Source of the DNA: an uncultured Eubacteriales bacterium
GTDB taxonomy: Bacteria; Bacillota; Clostridia; Peptostreptococcales; Anaerovoracaceae
DNA: 64,000 nt
NCBI GenBank assembly: GCA_902786855.1
Contig: CADAEH010000002.1
Span: 1 to 64,000 of the forward strand
Direction: 5' to 3'
Positions within the stretch are counted from its first letter, which is position 1. Every line of letters begins with the position of its first letter. A program made the translations under genes and the position numbers. The notes beneath the pieces were generated by a model. It ran no database searches, had not been told where the DNA came from, and saw only the letters and a program-made list of their open reading frames with translations. Shown here in pieces: positions 42,605-51,746 of the stretch.

Positions 42605-43738
42605 TTATTCTATGATACCTCTGCGGATCTTCATTATAAGGATCCTCTTAACGGAAGCATCTATCTGTTCAGTATCTATCGTTCCCTTTTTAACGGCTTT
42701 TTTCAGAGCTTCAAAGCATTTGCTGTAATTTCCGGTAGCGCATATCATATCATTTCCTGCCTGAACAGCAAGGACGGCAGCTTTGCCCTGATCTCCGCCC
42801 GCAAATTCCGTAACACCTTTCATTCCCAGGCCATCCGTTATGAGAACTCCATCGAACCCCATATTGTCACGTATATAATTATGAATATTTTTAGATAGTG
42901 ACGCAGGATTCTGTTTGTCAAAAGCGTTCACTACTGTGTGAGAAAGCATGATCATGTCAGCTCCGGCATCTATTCCGGCATTGAACGGTCTGAGATCTCT
43001 TGTCAGAAATGTTACGAAAGATCTCTTGTCCCGTATGATCTTCCCGTGGGTATCGCCATTTTTGCCATAACCCGGAAAATGCTTGAGCACAGAAACCATA
43101 TTGTCTCTGTCCATCTGTTCTACGGTGATACGAACGAATTTGCTGACCTTTGCCGCTTTTGTGCCGAAAGATCTGGCATACATAAAATTGGACTTCTTAT
43201 ATGCCACATCTGCTACCGGACCAAAGTTGCAGTTAATGCCAAGGTCTCTGAGAAATTGATCTTTTGACTTTGTGTCTTTTTCTATTGCCGCATACTTGCC
43301 TGCCTTGTAGACCTGCCTCGGCGATCTGAATTTCCTTTTGCGGAATTTCTTATAATATGATGCTCTGACTACTGTACCGCCTTCCTCATCGACACCGATG
43401 AGCATACCTGTATCGGAGACATCCTGACATGCCGCTATCTCTCTGATAAGACCTTTTCTGCTTGACCTCTTGAAATCACGGGCGAAAAGGATATATCCAC
43501 CGAACTGGTACTCAGACTGTACGCTTCTGGCTTTTTTCTGCGGCATGCTCACGACCATCATCTGGGCTATCTTTTCATCCATGGACATCCCGGACAGGAT
43601 CTTATCAGCCTTCAGTTCAGTTTCGTCGGCAGCAAAAGCAGGTGTTGCTGTATCTGAAAGCAGCACCGAGATCAGCAAAAGCAGGATGAGTATCCTGCTT
43701 ATCTTTATTCGTAAATGTAGTTTATTACTGTCCCGCAT
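42605..43738 (-). CDS. Secreted glycoside hydrolase family 3, NagZ-like beta-N-acetylhexosaminidase
   Basis: This 377-residue enzyme probably trims GlcNAc-containing cell-wall fragments outside the membrane. A basic, strongly hydrophobic signal peptide (ending TPAFAADE) leads into a GH3 barrel. NagZ hallmarks are IGVDEEGGTVVR, KHFPGYGKNGDTHG (His in the flexible loop acts as acid/base in NagZ) and VLITDGLGMKGV with the Asp nucleophile. The frame begins at 43846 inside dxr, but ATG 43738 is the start that gives a proper signal peptide. It lies 19 bp after dxr and 12 bp before rseP, which interrupts an otherwise conserved order. Confidence 0.88.
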   Translation of the reverse strand: MRDSNKLHLRIKISRILILLLLISVLLSDTATPAFAADETELKADKILSGMSMDEKIAQMMVVSMPQKKARSVQSEYQFGGYILFARDFKRSSRKGLIREIAACQDVSDTGMLIGVDEEGGTVVRASYYKKFRKRKFRSPRQVYKAGKYAAIEKDTKSKDQFLRDLGINCNFGPVADVAYKKSNFMYARSFGTKAAKVSKFVRITVEQMDRDNMVSVLKHFPGYGKNGDTHGKIIRDKRSFVTFLTRDLRPFNAGIDAGADMIMLSHTVVNAFDKQNPASLSKNIHNYIRDNMGFDGVLITDGLGMKGVTEFAGGDQGKAAVLAVQAGNDMICATGNYSKCFEALKKAVKKGTIDTEQIDASVKRILIMKIRRGIIE

Positions 43739-43757
43739 ATGCTGTTCGCTTTTTCCA

Positions 43758-44972
43758 TCAGACCAAAGCAGCGGCCTTCCTTCTGGCATCTCTGTCGATT
43801 GCCAGGATCTCTTCCACGGTCTGTGGGGCCGGATAATCTGCATCATCCATCACTCTGGATATGGTATCAGGGATATCGAGGAATCCGATCCTGCCGGCAA
43901 GGAACATTGCCACCAGTTCTTCATTGGCTCCATTCATCACGACCGGTGCGGCACCGCCCTCTTCAAGTGCGGCATAGGCCAGGTCGATACATCTGAAAAC
44001 TTTTCTGTCAGGTTTTTCGAATGTAAGGCATGAACCAGTCGTAAAAAGATCCAGGCTGCCGTCGGAAGACCTTTCAGAATCGGAAAAAGCCGGTAGCAGG
44101 TCCAGTCTGTCAGGATAGCACAATGCCAGTCCGATAGGGATTTTCATATCAGGAAGGCCCATCTGAGCCATCACAGAACCGTCCATGAATTCAACCATAG
44201 AATGAACAATACTCTGAGGATGCACATGTACGTCTATCTGATCTGCAGGCACATCAAAAAGCCATCTGGCTTCTATCACCTCAAGGCCTTTATTCATCAT
44301 AGTAGCAGAGTCTATGGTGATCTTAGATCCCATACTCCATTTAGGATGGTTGAGCGCCTGCTCTATAGTAACGCCGCGCATCTCCTCGAGTGTTCTTCCT
44401 CTGAACGGTCCGCCGGATGCAGTAAGGAGTATACGGCGGACGGGTCTGTATGGACCGGAGGATGGCTCTGTGTACGCCCGTCCGCAGGCACTTCCTCCAT
44501 TGCCCTCAAGGCACTGGAAAATCGCGCTGTGTTCACTGTCTACAGGAAGGAGCCTGACCCCTTTTTCTCTGCATAGCTCTGTTATGAGAGCGCCGCCTGC
44601 AACGAGGGTCTCTTTGTTAGCAAGAGCTATATCTCTGCCGCACTCTATTGCTTTGTATGTCGGAGCAAGTCCGCTGATACCAAGCAATGAGTTAAGAACG
44701 ATATCGCAATCCATCTGAGCGATATGTACAAGGCCATATTCACCATAGTACACATCGATCCCCGGGAACTCTGCCTGAACTCTTGCAGCATCTTCAGCCG
44801 TTCCGACAGAAACTGCCTCAGGAGCAAATTCCCTTACCTGCATGATAAGATCGTCAATACGGCTCCTGCATGTAAGCCCTGCCACACTGAACTTATCACT
44901 GTTATTTCTGATAATCTCGAGAGCCTGTGTTCCTATGGAACCGGTGCTCCCCATTATTAATACTTTTTTCAT
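43758..44972 (-). CDS. dxr: 1-deoxy-D-xylulose 5-phosphate reductoisomerase
   Basis: This 404-residue NADPH enzyme is the first committed step of the MEP pathway. GSTGSIGTQAL (8-18) is the nucleotide-binding loop, ALANKETLVAGG and LLPVDSEHSAIFQCL carry metal and substrate residues, and PKWSMGSKITIDSATMMNKG is the signature. An insertion near 165-175 (GGSACGRAYTEPSSGPYR) is slightly longer than usual. It follows cdsA by 23 bp in the uppS-cdsA-dxr run. Confidence 0.96.
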   Translation of the reverse strand: MKKVLIMGSTGSIGTQALEIIRNNSDKFSVAGLTCRSRIDDLIMQVREFAPEAVSVGTAEDAARVQAEFPGIDVYYGEYGLVHIAQMDCDIVLNSLLGISGLAPTYKAIECGRDIALANKETLVAGGALITELCREKGVRLLPVDSEHSAIFQCLEGNGGSACGRAYTEPSSGPYRPVRRILLTASGGPFRGRTLEEMRGVTIEQALNHPKWSMGSKITIDSATMMNKGLEVIEARWLFDVPADQIDVHVHPQSIVHSMVEFMDGSVMAQMGLPDMKIPIGLALCYPDRLDLLPAFSDSERSSDGSLDLFTTGSCLTFEKPDRKVFRCIDLAYAALEEGGAAPVVMNGANEELVAMFLAGRIGFLDIPDTISRVMDDADYPAPQTVEEILAIDRDARRKAAALV

Positions 44973-44995
44973 AAGGCAATCGACAACAAGGATCG

Positions 44996-45820
44996 TTATC
45001 CGATCAAAATATCAGCGATGAAAATAATATAGTATACGACCGGTGCAACAAAGATCACACTGTCAAACCTGTCCATAATGCCCCCGTGACCAGGTATCAG
45101 GGTACCATAATCTTTGATGCCCATCTTGCGCTTGAATGCCGATGCAGTCAGATCGCCGGCCATACCTGCCATGCCTCCGACAAGCCCCAGAACAAGGCAG
45201 ACTCCGGCCATTTCTTTCATGAATATGAAGCCGAACAGCCATCCTAATAATGAGCTGCCTGCAAGTCCTCCGACCGCACCTTCTATGGTCTTTTTAGGAC
45301 TGAGATTAGGTGCCATTTTGTGCTTTCCAAGGAAGTAACCGGTAAAATAAGCACAGATATCTGAGCCGAATGCAGCGATCACCACCATCCACACAAGCAG
45401 TCTGTATTCCGTCATATCTATCAGTATCATGTGATAAGTGAAAAACGGAATATAAACAAGACCCGTCACAGTTGCGATAGAGTCGTATGGTCCTCTCTCA
45501 TTGATCTTCCAACCGTAGATAACACCGGCAGCGACTGCCAGGAAAAGCCATATGCATATGACCATCATGTTTGCATAGTACTTCGGCATCGCCGGTGCAT
45601 TTCCGGTGTTGTAAGGAACTGCAGTCACGAACAGCAGTACTGTCATGATGTAGCCGATCTCTCTTGATGGATGCACATCAAGGTTATTCCATCCTTTGTA
45701 AAATTCCTGGAGTCCCATTACAGCTATAAGAAGAGCTGCGGCCCATAGCCACCAGCCGCCCAGATAGAGAACTATCAGGAGCGGTGCCATAACAAGTCCC
45801 GAAATGATCCTGGTTTTCAT
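44996..45820 (-). CDS. cdsA: Phosphatidate cytidylyltransferase
   Basis: This 274-residue multi-pass membrane enzyme makes CDP-diacylglycerol from phosphatidate and CTP. It has about eight hydrophobic helices and the family signature near the C-terminus (DLTASAFKRKMGIKDYG, then PGHGGIMDRFDS). It lies between uppS (24 bp upstream) and dxr. Confidence 0.95.
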   Translation of the reverse strand: MKTRIISGLVMAPLLIVLYLGGWWLWAAALLIAVMGLQEFYKGWNNLDVHPSREIGYIMTVLLFVTAVPYNTGNAPAMPKYYANMMVICIWLFLAVAAGVIYGWKINERGPYDSIATVTGLVYIPFFTYHMILIDMTEYRLLVWMVVIAAFGSDICAYFTGYFLGKHKMAPNLSPKKTIEGAVGGLAGSSLLGWLFGFIFMKEMAGVCLVLGLVGGMAGMAGDLTASAFKRKMGIKDYGTLIPGHGGIMDRFDSVIFVAPVVYYIIFIADILIG

Positions 45821-45844
45821 TGTTCTTTCCCCTCAGTTCTAAGG

Positions 45845-46576
45845 TTATTTCTTTTCTGCTTCTTTGCGCCCGCCGAAGCGTCTGTCACGTTCAGCGTATG
45901 CTTTTATCATCTCAGCGTATTCTTCAGGAGTGAAGTCAGGCCAGAGTGTGTCCGTGAACATCAGCTCACTGTATGCGGACTGCCATGTCAGAAAATTGGA
46001 TATCCTTTCCTCACCGCTCGTTCGGATTATCAGATCCGGATCAGGTACGCCAAAATTCGCTTCGCCGGACCACAGATAGCGTGATATGTCATCTTCCGTC
46101 AATCCGGAAGGGTCACGTCCTTCTTCTGCGCATTGTCTCGCGAGTTCTTTTACACTTCTCAGGATCTCGTCTCTGCCTCCGTAATTAAGTGCTATATTGA
46201 ATATCAGCCCGTCATTATCGGCAAGACGTCCGACCATTTTGTCTATAGCATCAATTGAAGCCTGAGGCAGCATGCTGTAATCTCCGAAGATATTGATGTG
46301 AACATTGTTTTCATCAAGCTCCTCAAGTTCAGAATTAACATACTTGACGATAAGCTTGAAAATGCCACTTACCTCTTCAGTACTTCTCTTCCAGTTTTCA
46401 GTCGAAAAAGCATAGACTGTCAGATATTTTATTCCCATATCAGAAGTGGCGATCACGATCTTCTTCATTGACTGCATGCCGGCATTGTGACCCATTACTC
46501 TCGGTACCCCATGAGCTTTTGCCCATCGTCCGTTTCCATCCATGATAATTCCGATGTGGGTCGGTATTTTCTTCAT
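45845..46576 (-). CDS. uppS: Undecaprenyl diphosphate synthase
   Basis: This 243-residue cis-prenyltransferase makes the C55 carrier lipid for peptidoglycan. HIGIIMDGNGRWAK (Asp13) is the catalytic loop, and YAFSTENWKR, NIALNYGGRDEI and DLIIRTSGEERISNFL are the other conserved regions. A TTG at 46603 also opens the frame, but ATG 46576 has CAGGAG 9 bp upstream and is the family-standard start. A 10-bp hairpin precedes it at 46615-46637. Confidence 0.95.
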   Translation of the reverse strand: MKKIPTHIGIIMDGNGRWAKAHGVPRVMGHNAGMQSMKKIVIATSDMGIKYLTVYAFSTENWKRSTEEVSGIFKLIVKYVNSELEELDENNVHINIFGDYSMLPQASIDAIDKMVGRLADNDGLIFNIALNYGGRDEILRSVKELARQCAEEGRDPSGLTEDDISRYLWSGEANFGVPDPDLIIRTSGEERISNFLTWQSAYSELMFTDTLWPDFTPEEYAEMIKAYAERDRRFGGRKEAEKK

Positions 46577-46614
46577 AATATCAAGCTCCTGTGACTTCTC
46601 CAAAAACTACAGCA

Positions 46615-46637
46615 AACGTGGCTTTTTAAGCCACGTT
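46615..46637 (-). terminator. frr-uppS intergenic hairpin
   Basis: AACGTGGCTT (46637-46628 on the minus strand) pairs with AAGCCACGTT (46624-46615) around a tiny A-rich loop. It is followed after 9 nt by TTTTT. This could be a partial terminator that lowers read-through into uppS. Confidence 0.5.
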
Positions 46638-46717
46638 GTCTGCTGAAATAATAGTCCGATACGTAAAACGCAATGTGTTTTGCCTATGCACTATATACAT
46701 AAGATCCATGCAGGTTA

Positions 46718-47266
46718 TTAAACCTCCATGAGCTCCTTTTCCTTGTCAGCGATGATGGCATCGATATCCTTGATCGCCTTTTCGACCTTTTTCTGGACTT
46801 CTTCGAGTTCATCTTTGAGGTCGTCTTCAGTCAGCTCGCCGTCTTTCTGCATTTTCTTGAGTTCGTCGTTTTCCTCACGTCTGAGGTTCCTGACTGCTAC
46901 CTTGGCATCCTCACCGTAATTCTTGACGACTTTGGTCAGTTCCTTACGTCTCTCCTCTGTAAGCTGAGGAATGACAAGTCTGATCACTTTGCCGTCATTT
47001 GAAGGGTTGATGCCGATATTGGCCTCAAGGATAGCTCTCTCGATGTCTCCGACTGATTTTGGGTCGAATGGCGATATGAGAAGCTGCCTTGGATCAGGTA
47101 CTGAGATGTTAGCAAGTGACTTGAGCGGTGTCGGCATCCCGTAGTAATTGACCTGGATCCTGTCGAGAAGCGCAGGATTAGCTCTTCCGGCTCTTACAGT
47201 ATTGAGCTCCTCTTTGAGATAGTTTTTTGTACTCTCGATTCTCTCTTCAAGTGATTTCTTTGCCAT
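46718..47266 (-). CDS. frr: Ribosome recycling factor
   Basis: This 182-residue protein, with EF-G, splits post-termination ribosomes. It shows the complete three-helix-bundle pattern: LNTVRAGRANPALLDRIQVNYYG, PLKSLANISVPDPRQL, IRLVIPQLTEERRKELTKVVK and VAVRNLRREENDELKK. It starts 10 bp after pyrH, the usual pair. Confidence 0.97.
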   Translation of the reverse strand: MAKKSLEERIESTKNYLKEELNTVRAGRANPALLDRIQVNYYGMPTPLKSLANISVPDPRQLLISPFDPKSVGDIERAILEANIGINPSNDGKVIRLVIPQLTEERRKELTKVVKNYGEDAKVAVRNLRREENDELKKMQKDGELTEDDLKDELEEVQKKVEKAIKDIDAIIADKEKELMEV

Positions 47267-47276
47267 AGTATGCCTC

Positions 47277-47981
47277 CTATTGAATGAGTGTTCCTACGTT
47301 CTCTCCGTTTATAACTTTCATCAGATTGCCCGGTACAGCAAGGGCGAATACATATATCTTAGTTCCTGTGTCCTTGCAGAGCGTTGCTGCAGTCAGATCC
47401 ATGACCTTGAGGTCTCTGTCGATGATATCCATGTAAGATAGTTCAGTATACCTCTCAGCGTCAGGATTGGTCCTTGGATCATCTGAGTAAACAGCATCTA
47501 TATTCTTGGCCAGAAGCAGCACATCTGCTCCGATCTCAGCTGCCCTGAGAGCTGCTGTTGTGTCTGTTGTGAAGAACGGGCTGCCCGTTCCTCCACCGAA
47601 CACTACTACCTTTCCTTCATCCAGATAGTCAAGAGCCTTGCGTCTCGCATAACCTTCTGCCATATCTCTGATCTCGATGGCTGTCATAAGCTTAGCATCG
47701 CAGCCCACAGAAAGCAGTGCATCCTGAAGTGCCAGTCCATTCATAACTGTAGCCAGCATACCCATGTAATCCGCTGTAGGTCTGTCGATGTTTTCTCCTG
47801 TCCTGCCACGGAAGAAATTGCCTCCGCCGCATACCACTGCAACATCGACTCCGGCTGCTCTTATCTCTTTTATCTGACGGGCGACTTTTTCAAGCTCAGC
47901 TGCATTGACGCCAAATCTGTCTTCACCTGCGAGGGCTTCGCCGCTGACCTTTATCAATACTCTTTTGTATTTTACTGCCAT
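47277..47981 (-). CDS. pyrH: UMP kinase
   Basis: This 234-residue amino-acid-kinase-fold enzyme phosphorylates UMP. KVSGEAL (9-15), VCGGGNFFRG, DYMGMLATVMNG and FGGGTGSPFFTTDTTAALRA are diagnostic. The rpsB-tsf pair that often precedes pyrH is absent. Instead thrS lies 95 bp upstream, and an extended -10 promoter is found in the gap. It probably leads the pyrH-frr-uppS-cdsA-dxr-GH3-rseP-ispG-polC transcript. Confidence 0.97.
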   Translation of the reverse strand: MAVKYKRVLIKVSGEALAGEDRFGVNAAELEKVARQIKEIRAAGVDVAVVCGGGNFFRGRTGENIDRPTADYMGMLATVMNGLALQDALLSVGCDAKLMTAIEIRDMAEGYARRKALDYLDEGKVVVFGGGTGSPFFTTDTTAALRAAEIGADVLLLAKNIDAVYSDDPRTNPDAERYTELSYMDIIDRDLKVMDLTAATLCKDTGTKIYVFALAVPGNLMKVINGENVGTLIQ

Positions 47982-48055
47982 AGATCACAGCACCTTTCTA
48001 TATTTTGATCACAGTAACATAGTTTGATACCATGGACACTGTGCACACCTTTTAC

Positions 48056-48064
48056 ATTATAGCA
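48056..48064 (-). promoter_or_regulatory. Extended -10 promoter upstream of pyrH
   Basis: TGCTATAAT (48064-48056 on the minus strand) is a perfect extended -10 (TGnTATAAT). The -35 is poor (CTGAAT). It lies just past the thrS stop, so pyrH and downstream genes need not depend on the thrS T-box. Confidence 0.55.
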
Positions 48065-48076
48065 TCTTTACAGAAA

Positions 48077-50113
48077 CTATTCAGCCTTCTTTTCTATCTT
48101 GCGGATAGATTTGGTATTGATCTCCTCACAGAGTGCGCTGATGAATTCATCAAGAGGCTTCACGCCCTCGTCACCGGCATATCTGGATCTGACTGAGACC
48201 TTGCCTTCTGCAGCTTCGTTTGCTCCGACGACCAGCATATAAGGGATCTTCTCCATCTGTGCGCGGCGGATCTTATATCCGATACGTTCACTGTCAGTGT
48301 CGACTGTTACATCGACTCCGTGCTTTCTAAGCTCCTTGCGGACTTCCTCAGCATAGTCTGCGACCTTGTCAGATATAGGCAGGATCCTTACCTGCTCAGG
48401 GCAGAGCCATGTCGGCAGGTTACCGGAATACTTTTCAATGAGCCATGCTAGTGTACGCTCATAGCAGCCGATCGATGTACGGTGGATGATGTACGGACGT
48501 TTTCTCTGTCCGTCCTTGTCGATATAGTACATGTCATATCTCTCAGAAAGGAACATATCGAGCTGGATAGTGATCATCGTGTCTTCCTTGCCGTATACAT
48601 TCTTTGCCTGTATGTCGAGTTTCGGGCCGTAGAAAGCAGCCTCGCCTGCTTCCTCTGTATAGTCAATGCCTATCTCATCGAGGATCTCTCTCATAAGATC
48701 CTGAACGCGCTCCCATGACTCGGCATCTCCAAGGTAATCATCTGCCTTTTCAGGATCCCATTTTGAGAATCTGTATGTAACATCCTCTTCCAGGCCGAGA
48801 GTAGTCAGGCAATATCTCGCAAGATCTACACATCCCTTGAACTCGTCCTTGATCTGCTCAGGTGTGCAGACAAGGTGCCCTTCAGAGATCGTGAACTGAC
48901 GTACTCTGGTAAGTCCGTGCATCTCGCCGGCCTGCTCGTTTCTGAAAAGTGTCGAAGTCTCGCCCATCCTGTATGGGAGATCTCTGTAGCTCTTCTGACG
49001 CGCTTTGTACACATAATACTGGAACGGGCATGTCATAGGTCTGAGAGCCAGTACATTCGCATCGGCATCATTTTCAATGAGCTTGACGTCCTCTACTCCA
49101 TGGATCTCATGGGAACGGTCTTCAGCAGCCATGATCTCATCCAAGCTGTCATATCCGAGCAGGAACATACCATCCTTATAGTGATACCAATGGTCAGAGA
49201 TTTTGTACAGTGTGGACTTAGCCATGAGAGGTGTCCTTGTACGTACATAGCCCCACTCATACTCTTCAAGATCTTCTATCCATCTCTGCATCTTCTGGAT
49301 TATCTTTGTACCCTTAGGCATGAAGAGCGGCAGACCCTGACCGATAACATCAACAGTTGTGAAGATGTCCATTTCCCTTCCGAGACGGTTGTGATCGCGG
49401 TTCTTGATGTCTGCAAGATACTCAAGATATTCGTTCAGATCGTCTTTCTTTGTATATGCAGTTCCGTAGATACGTGTGAGCATCTTGTTGTGCTCATCAC
49501 CTCTCCAATATGCTCCGGAGCTCGATGTCAGGGCAAAAGCCTTGATAGGTTTTGTGCTCATGATATGCGGACCGGCACAGAGCTCAACGAAATCGCCCTG
49601 CTGATAAAATGATATTTCTTCGTCTTCCGGAAGGTCTTCTATCAGCTGTACCTTGTAAGGTTCATCCTTATCCTTATACATCTGAATAGCTTCATCTCTA
49701 GGCATGGTGAAGTAATTCAGTCTGTCCCCTTTCTTGATGATCTTTTTCATCTCTGCTTCGATCTTGTCAAGGTCCTCTCTTGAAAGAGGCGGCATATCGA
49801 AGTCATAATAAAATCCGTTATCGATCGAAGGTCCTATCGCAAGCTTTGCCTCAGGGTAGAGGTTCTTAACGGCCTCAGCAAGTACATGTGAACATGTATG
49901 TCTGTAAGCCTTTTTACCTGCTTCCGAGTCAAAAGTCAGGATGTTCAGGTCACAGTCATGATCGATAACAGTACGAAGATCGCATGTTTTGCCATCTACT
50001 TCTGCGATGCAGGCAACTCTGGCAAGCCCATCGCTTATGTCTCTTGCGATGTCATAAGCCGACATCGGCTCAGCATATTCCTTTTTGCTTCCGTCTTTAA
50101 GTGTGATAATCAA
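48077..50113 (-). CDS. thrS: Threonyl-tRNA synthetase
   Basis: This 678-residue class II synthetase charges tRNA-Thr. It has a TGS domain (1-60), an editing domain with HTCSHVLAEAV and the CAGPHI cysteine/histidine, then the catalytic core with MTCPFQYYVY, RMGETSTLFRNEQAGEMHGLTRVRQF and IGCYERTLAWLIE, and the anticodon-binding domain starting near LPTWLCPEQVRILPI. Motifs and length are normal. Expression is set by a T-box leader immediately upstream. Confidence 0.97.
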   Translation of the reverse strand: MIITLKDGSKKEYAEPMSAYDIARDISDGLARVACIAEVDGKTCDLRTVIDHDCDLNILTFDSEAGKKAYRHTCSHVLAEAVKNLYPEAKLAIGPSIDNGFYYDFDMPPLSREDLDKIEAEMKKIIKKGDRLNYFTMPRDEAIQMYKDKDEPYKVQLIEDLPEDEEISFYQQGDFVELCAGPHIMSTKPIKAFALTSSSGAYWRGDEHNKMLTRIYGTAYTKKDDLNEYLEYLADIKNRDHNRLGREMDIFTTVDVIGQGLPLFMPKGTKIIQKMQRWIEDLEEYEWGYVRTRTPLMAKSTLYKISDHWYHYKDGMFLLGYDSLDEIMAAEDRSHEIHGVEDVKLIENDADANVLALRPMTCPFQYYVYKARQKSYRDLPYRMGETSTLFRNEQAGEMHGLTRVRQFTISEGHLVCTPEQIKDEFKGCVDLARYCLTTLGLEEDVTYRFSKWDPEKADDYLGDAESWERVQDLMREILDEIGIDYTEEAGEAAFYGPKLDIQAKNVYGKEDTMITIQLDMFLSERYDMYYIDKDGQRKRPYIIHRTSIGCYERTLAWLIEKYSGNLPTWLCPEQVRILPISDKVADYAEEVRKELRKHGVDVTVDTDSERIGYKIRRAQMEKIPYMLVVGANEAAEGKVSVRSRYAGDEGVKPLDEFISALCEEINTKSIRKIEKKAE

Positions 50114-50200
50114 TTTCTATTCCTCCTTCTTATGTCTTCGGCACGTCACCCTATATTGCGAGGAGACGAGTCTTCTGACACATTCTTTCTTACGGGAGTT

Positions 50201-50450
50201 ACAAAAAATAGTCCCTCCCGACATAAGTCAGAAGGGACGCATACTCTTTTATCAGTATCCGTGGTTCCACCCATCTTCCGGCAGGATCGCCTGCCGGCAC
50301 TCATTCAGGCTGATAACGCGGCCAAAGCGGGCAGGATTGGTGCCACTCGGAGGTGGTGTTCAGTTCGCCAGGCCTGGGATGATTCCAGCTGCCATCCCTC
50401 TCTCTTGAGGCCATCCGGCGGACCTACTGTCCTCGTCAACGTTTTACCCG
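50201..50450 (-). promoter_or_regulatory. T-box riboswitch (tRNA-Thr) of thrS
   Basis: The T-box sequence GGGTGGAACCACGG lies at 50272-50259 on the minus strand. It is preceded by a long Stem I region containing an AGAGAGAGGGATGG segment and GAACACCACC, where a threonine ACC specifier is plausible. The intrinsic terminator (50238-50211, GTCCCT/AGGGAC with inner extension) ends in TATTTTTTGT (50210-50201). Uncharged tRNA-Thr would stabilise the antiterminator and allow thrS transcription. Confidence 0.92.
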
Positions 50451-50453
50451 CAA

Positions 50454-50482
50454 ATGCTATCACCTTGTACAAAACTTGTCAA
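50454..50482 (-). promoter_or_regulatory. Promoter of the T-box-thrS unit
   Basis: TTGACA (50482-50477), a 17-nt spacer and TAGCAT (50459-50454) on the minus strand, directly upstream of the T-box leader. Confidence 0.7.
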
Positions 50483-50517
50483 GATGTGTCAAAGCAGAAC
50501 CTGCTGCATATGACAAT

Positions 50518-51696
50518 TTACGGTCTTATATCTATTATCTCTTCAGAAGCGACAGCAGCATCAACGAGTGCCTTAACGTCAAGAGCAGACTCTGATTTCT
50601 CTATCCTTGCCAGCTTAGGCTTAGTGACAGGATGCTTAGGCAGGAATACTGTGCAGCAATCCTCATACGGCTGTATGGAGATATCGTAAGTGCCTATCTC
50701 ACGCGCCTTATCCATGATGTCAACCTTGTCCATGGCAATAAGCGGTCTCATGACAGGCATTGTCACGACAGAATCTGTGACAACGAGTGCTTCTGCGGTC
50801 TGACTGGCGACCTGACCGAGATCCTCACCGGTTATAAGCATCATATCGCCATTCTTCAGTGCTATCTGCTCTGCGATCCTCATCATAAACCTTCGGACAA
50901 GAAGCGTAGTCTCGTCCTCAGGACAGTTCATGACTATCTGTTCCTGTATCGGCAGCAAGTTGATAACATGCATCCTGACCGTACCCATGTAACCTGCAAG
51001 GACATGAACAAGATCTTCTACTTTCTTCTGTGCTCTCTGACTGGTATACGGATATGAGTGGAAATGCACCGCCTCGATGCTCATTCCTCTTTTGGCCATC
51101 ATAAAAGCAGCTACAGGGCTGTCGATACCGCCTGACATCAGAATAAGGCCTTTGCCGTTGGTTCCCAGCGGTAATCCGCCGAAACCTTTGATTTTGTCTC
51201 TGAAAATGTATGCCCCTTCCCGTCTTACGTCAACTGTGAGCAGAACATCAGGTTCATGAACGTTGACACTCAGAACTTTGCACCTCTTAAGAATGATAGC
51301 TCCGACCATCCTTCCTATCTCAGGTGACTGAACAGCAAATGACTTATCAGCCCTCTTTCCCTTGACTTTGAATGTCTGAACTCCTTCTTCGTCAATTATC
51401 TTCTGCATGAATTCTGCAGCAAGTCTGCCGATCTCATCAATGTCTTTCGGCGCCTCAACTGCAGGGCTGACGCTGGCAACACCGAAGACTCTGACGCACT
51501 TAGCGATGACATCGTCTTCCGGGACGGATACAGGTACTCTCACAAACATGAGTCCCTCTACCCATTTTGCCTCAGCATCATCAAAGCATTCTATCGCTTT
51601 TCTGACTCTTTCAAGCAATACTCTTTCGAAGTACGGTTTATTCATTCCTTTGAGAGCGACTTCGCCGCACCTGACAATATATAATTTCTTTTCCAA
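50518..51696 (-). CDS. thiI: tRNA 4-thiouridine synthase ThiI
   Basis: This 392-residue enzyme activates U8 of tRNA and inserts sulfur (and in some species serves thiamine synthesis). It has a ferredoxin-like NFLD and a THUMP domain (about 60-165), then the PP-loop ATP site LMSGGIDSPVAAF and the domain with CPEDETTLLVRRFMMRIAE. The rhodanese domain of the E. coli form is absent, as in Bacillus, where a dedicated cysteine desulfurase feeds sulfur. That partner lies 50 bp upstream here. Confidence 0.94.
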   Translation of the reverse strand: MEKKLYIVRCGEVALKGMNKPYFERVLLERVRKAIECFDDAEAKWVEGLMFVRVPVSVPEDDVIAKCVRVFGVASVSPAVEAPKDIDEIGRLAAEFMQKIIDEEGVQTFKVKGKRADKSFAVQSPEIGRMVGAIILKRCKVLSVNVHEPDVLLTVDVRREGAYIFRDKIKGFGGLPLGTNGKGLILMSGGIDSPVAAFMMAKRGMSIEAVHFHSYPYTSQRAQKKVEDLVHVLAGYMGTVRMHVINLLPIQEQIVMNCPEDETTLLVRRFMMRIAEQIALKNGDMMLITGEDLGQVASQTAEALVVTDSVVTMPVMRPLIAMDKVDIMDKAREIGTYDISIQPYEDCCTVFLPKHPVTKPKLARIEKSESALDVKALVDAAVASEEIIDIRP

Positions 51697-51746
51697 ATCT
51701 TATCTCCTTTAGCAGCAGGCTGCCTGTCAGGCAGCATATGTTACTG

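Noticed and set aside
49898-50689. 263-codon plus-strand frame across the thrS start and T-box
   Set aside because: It covers an unmistakable T-box leader and promoter on the minus strand.
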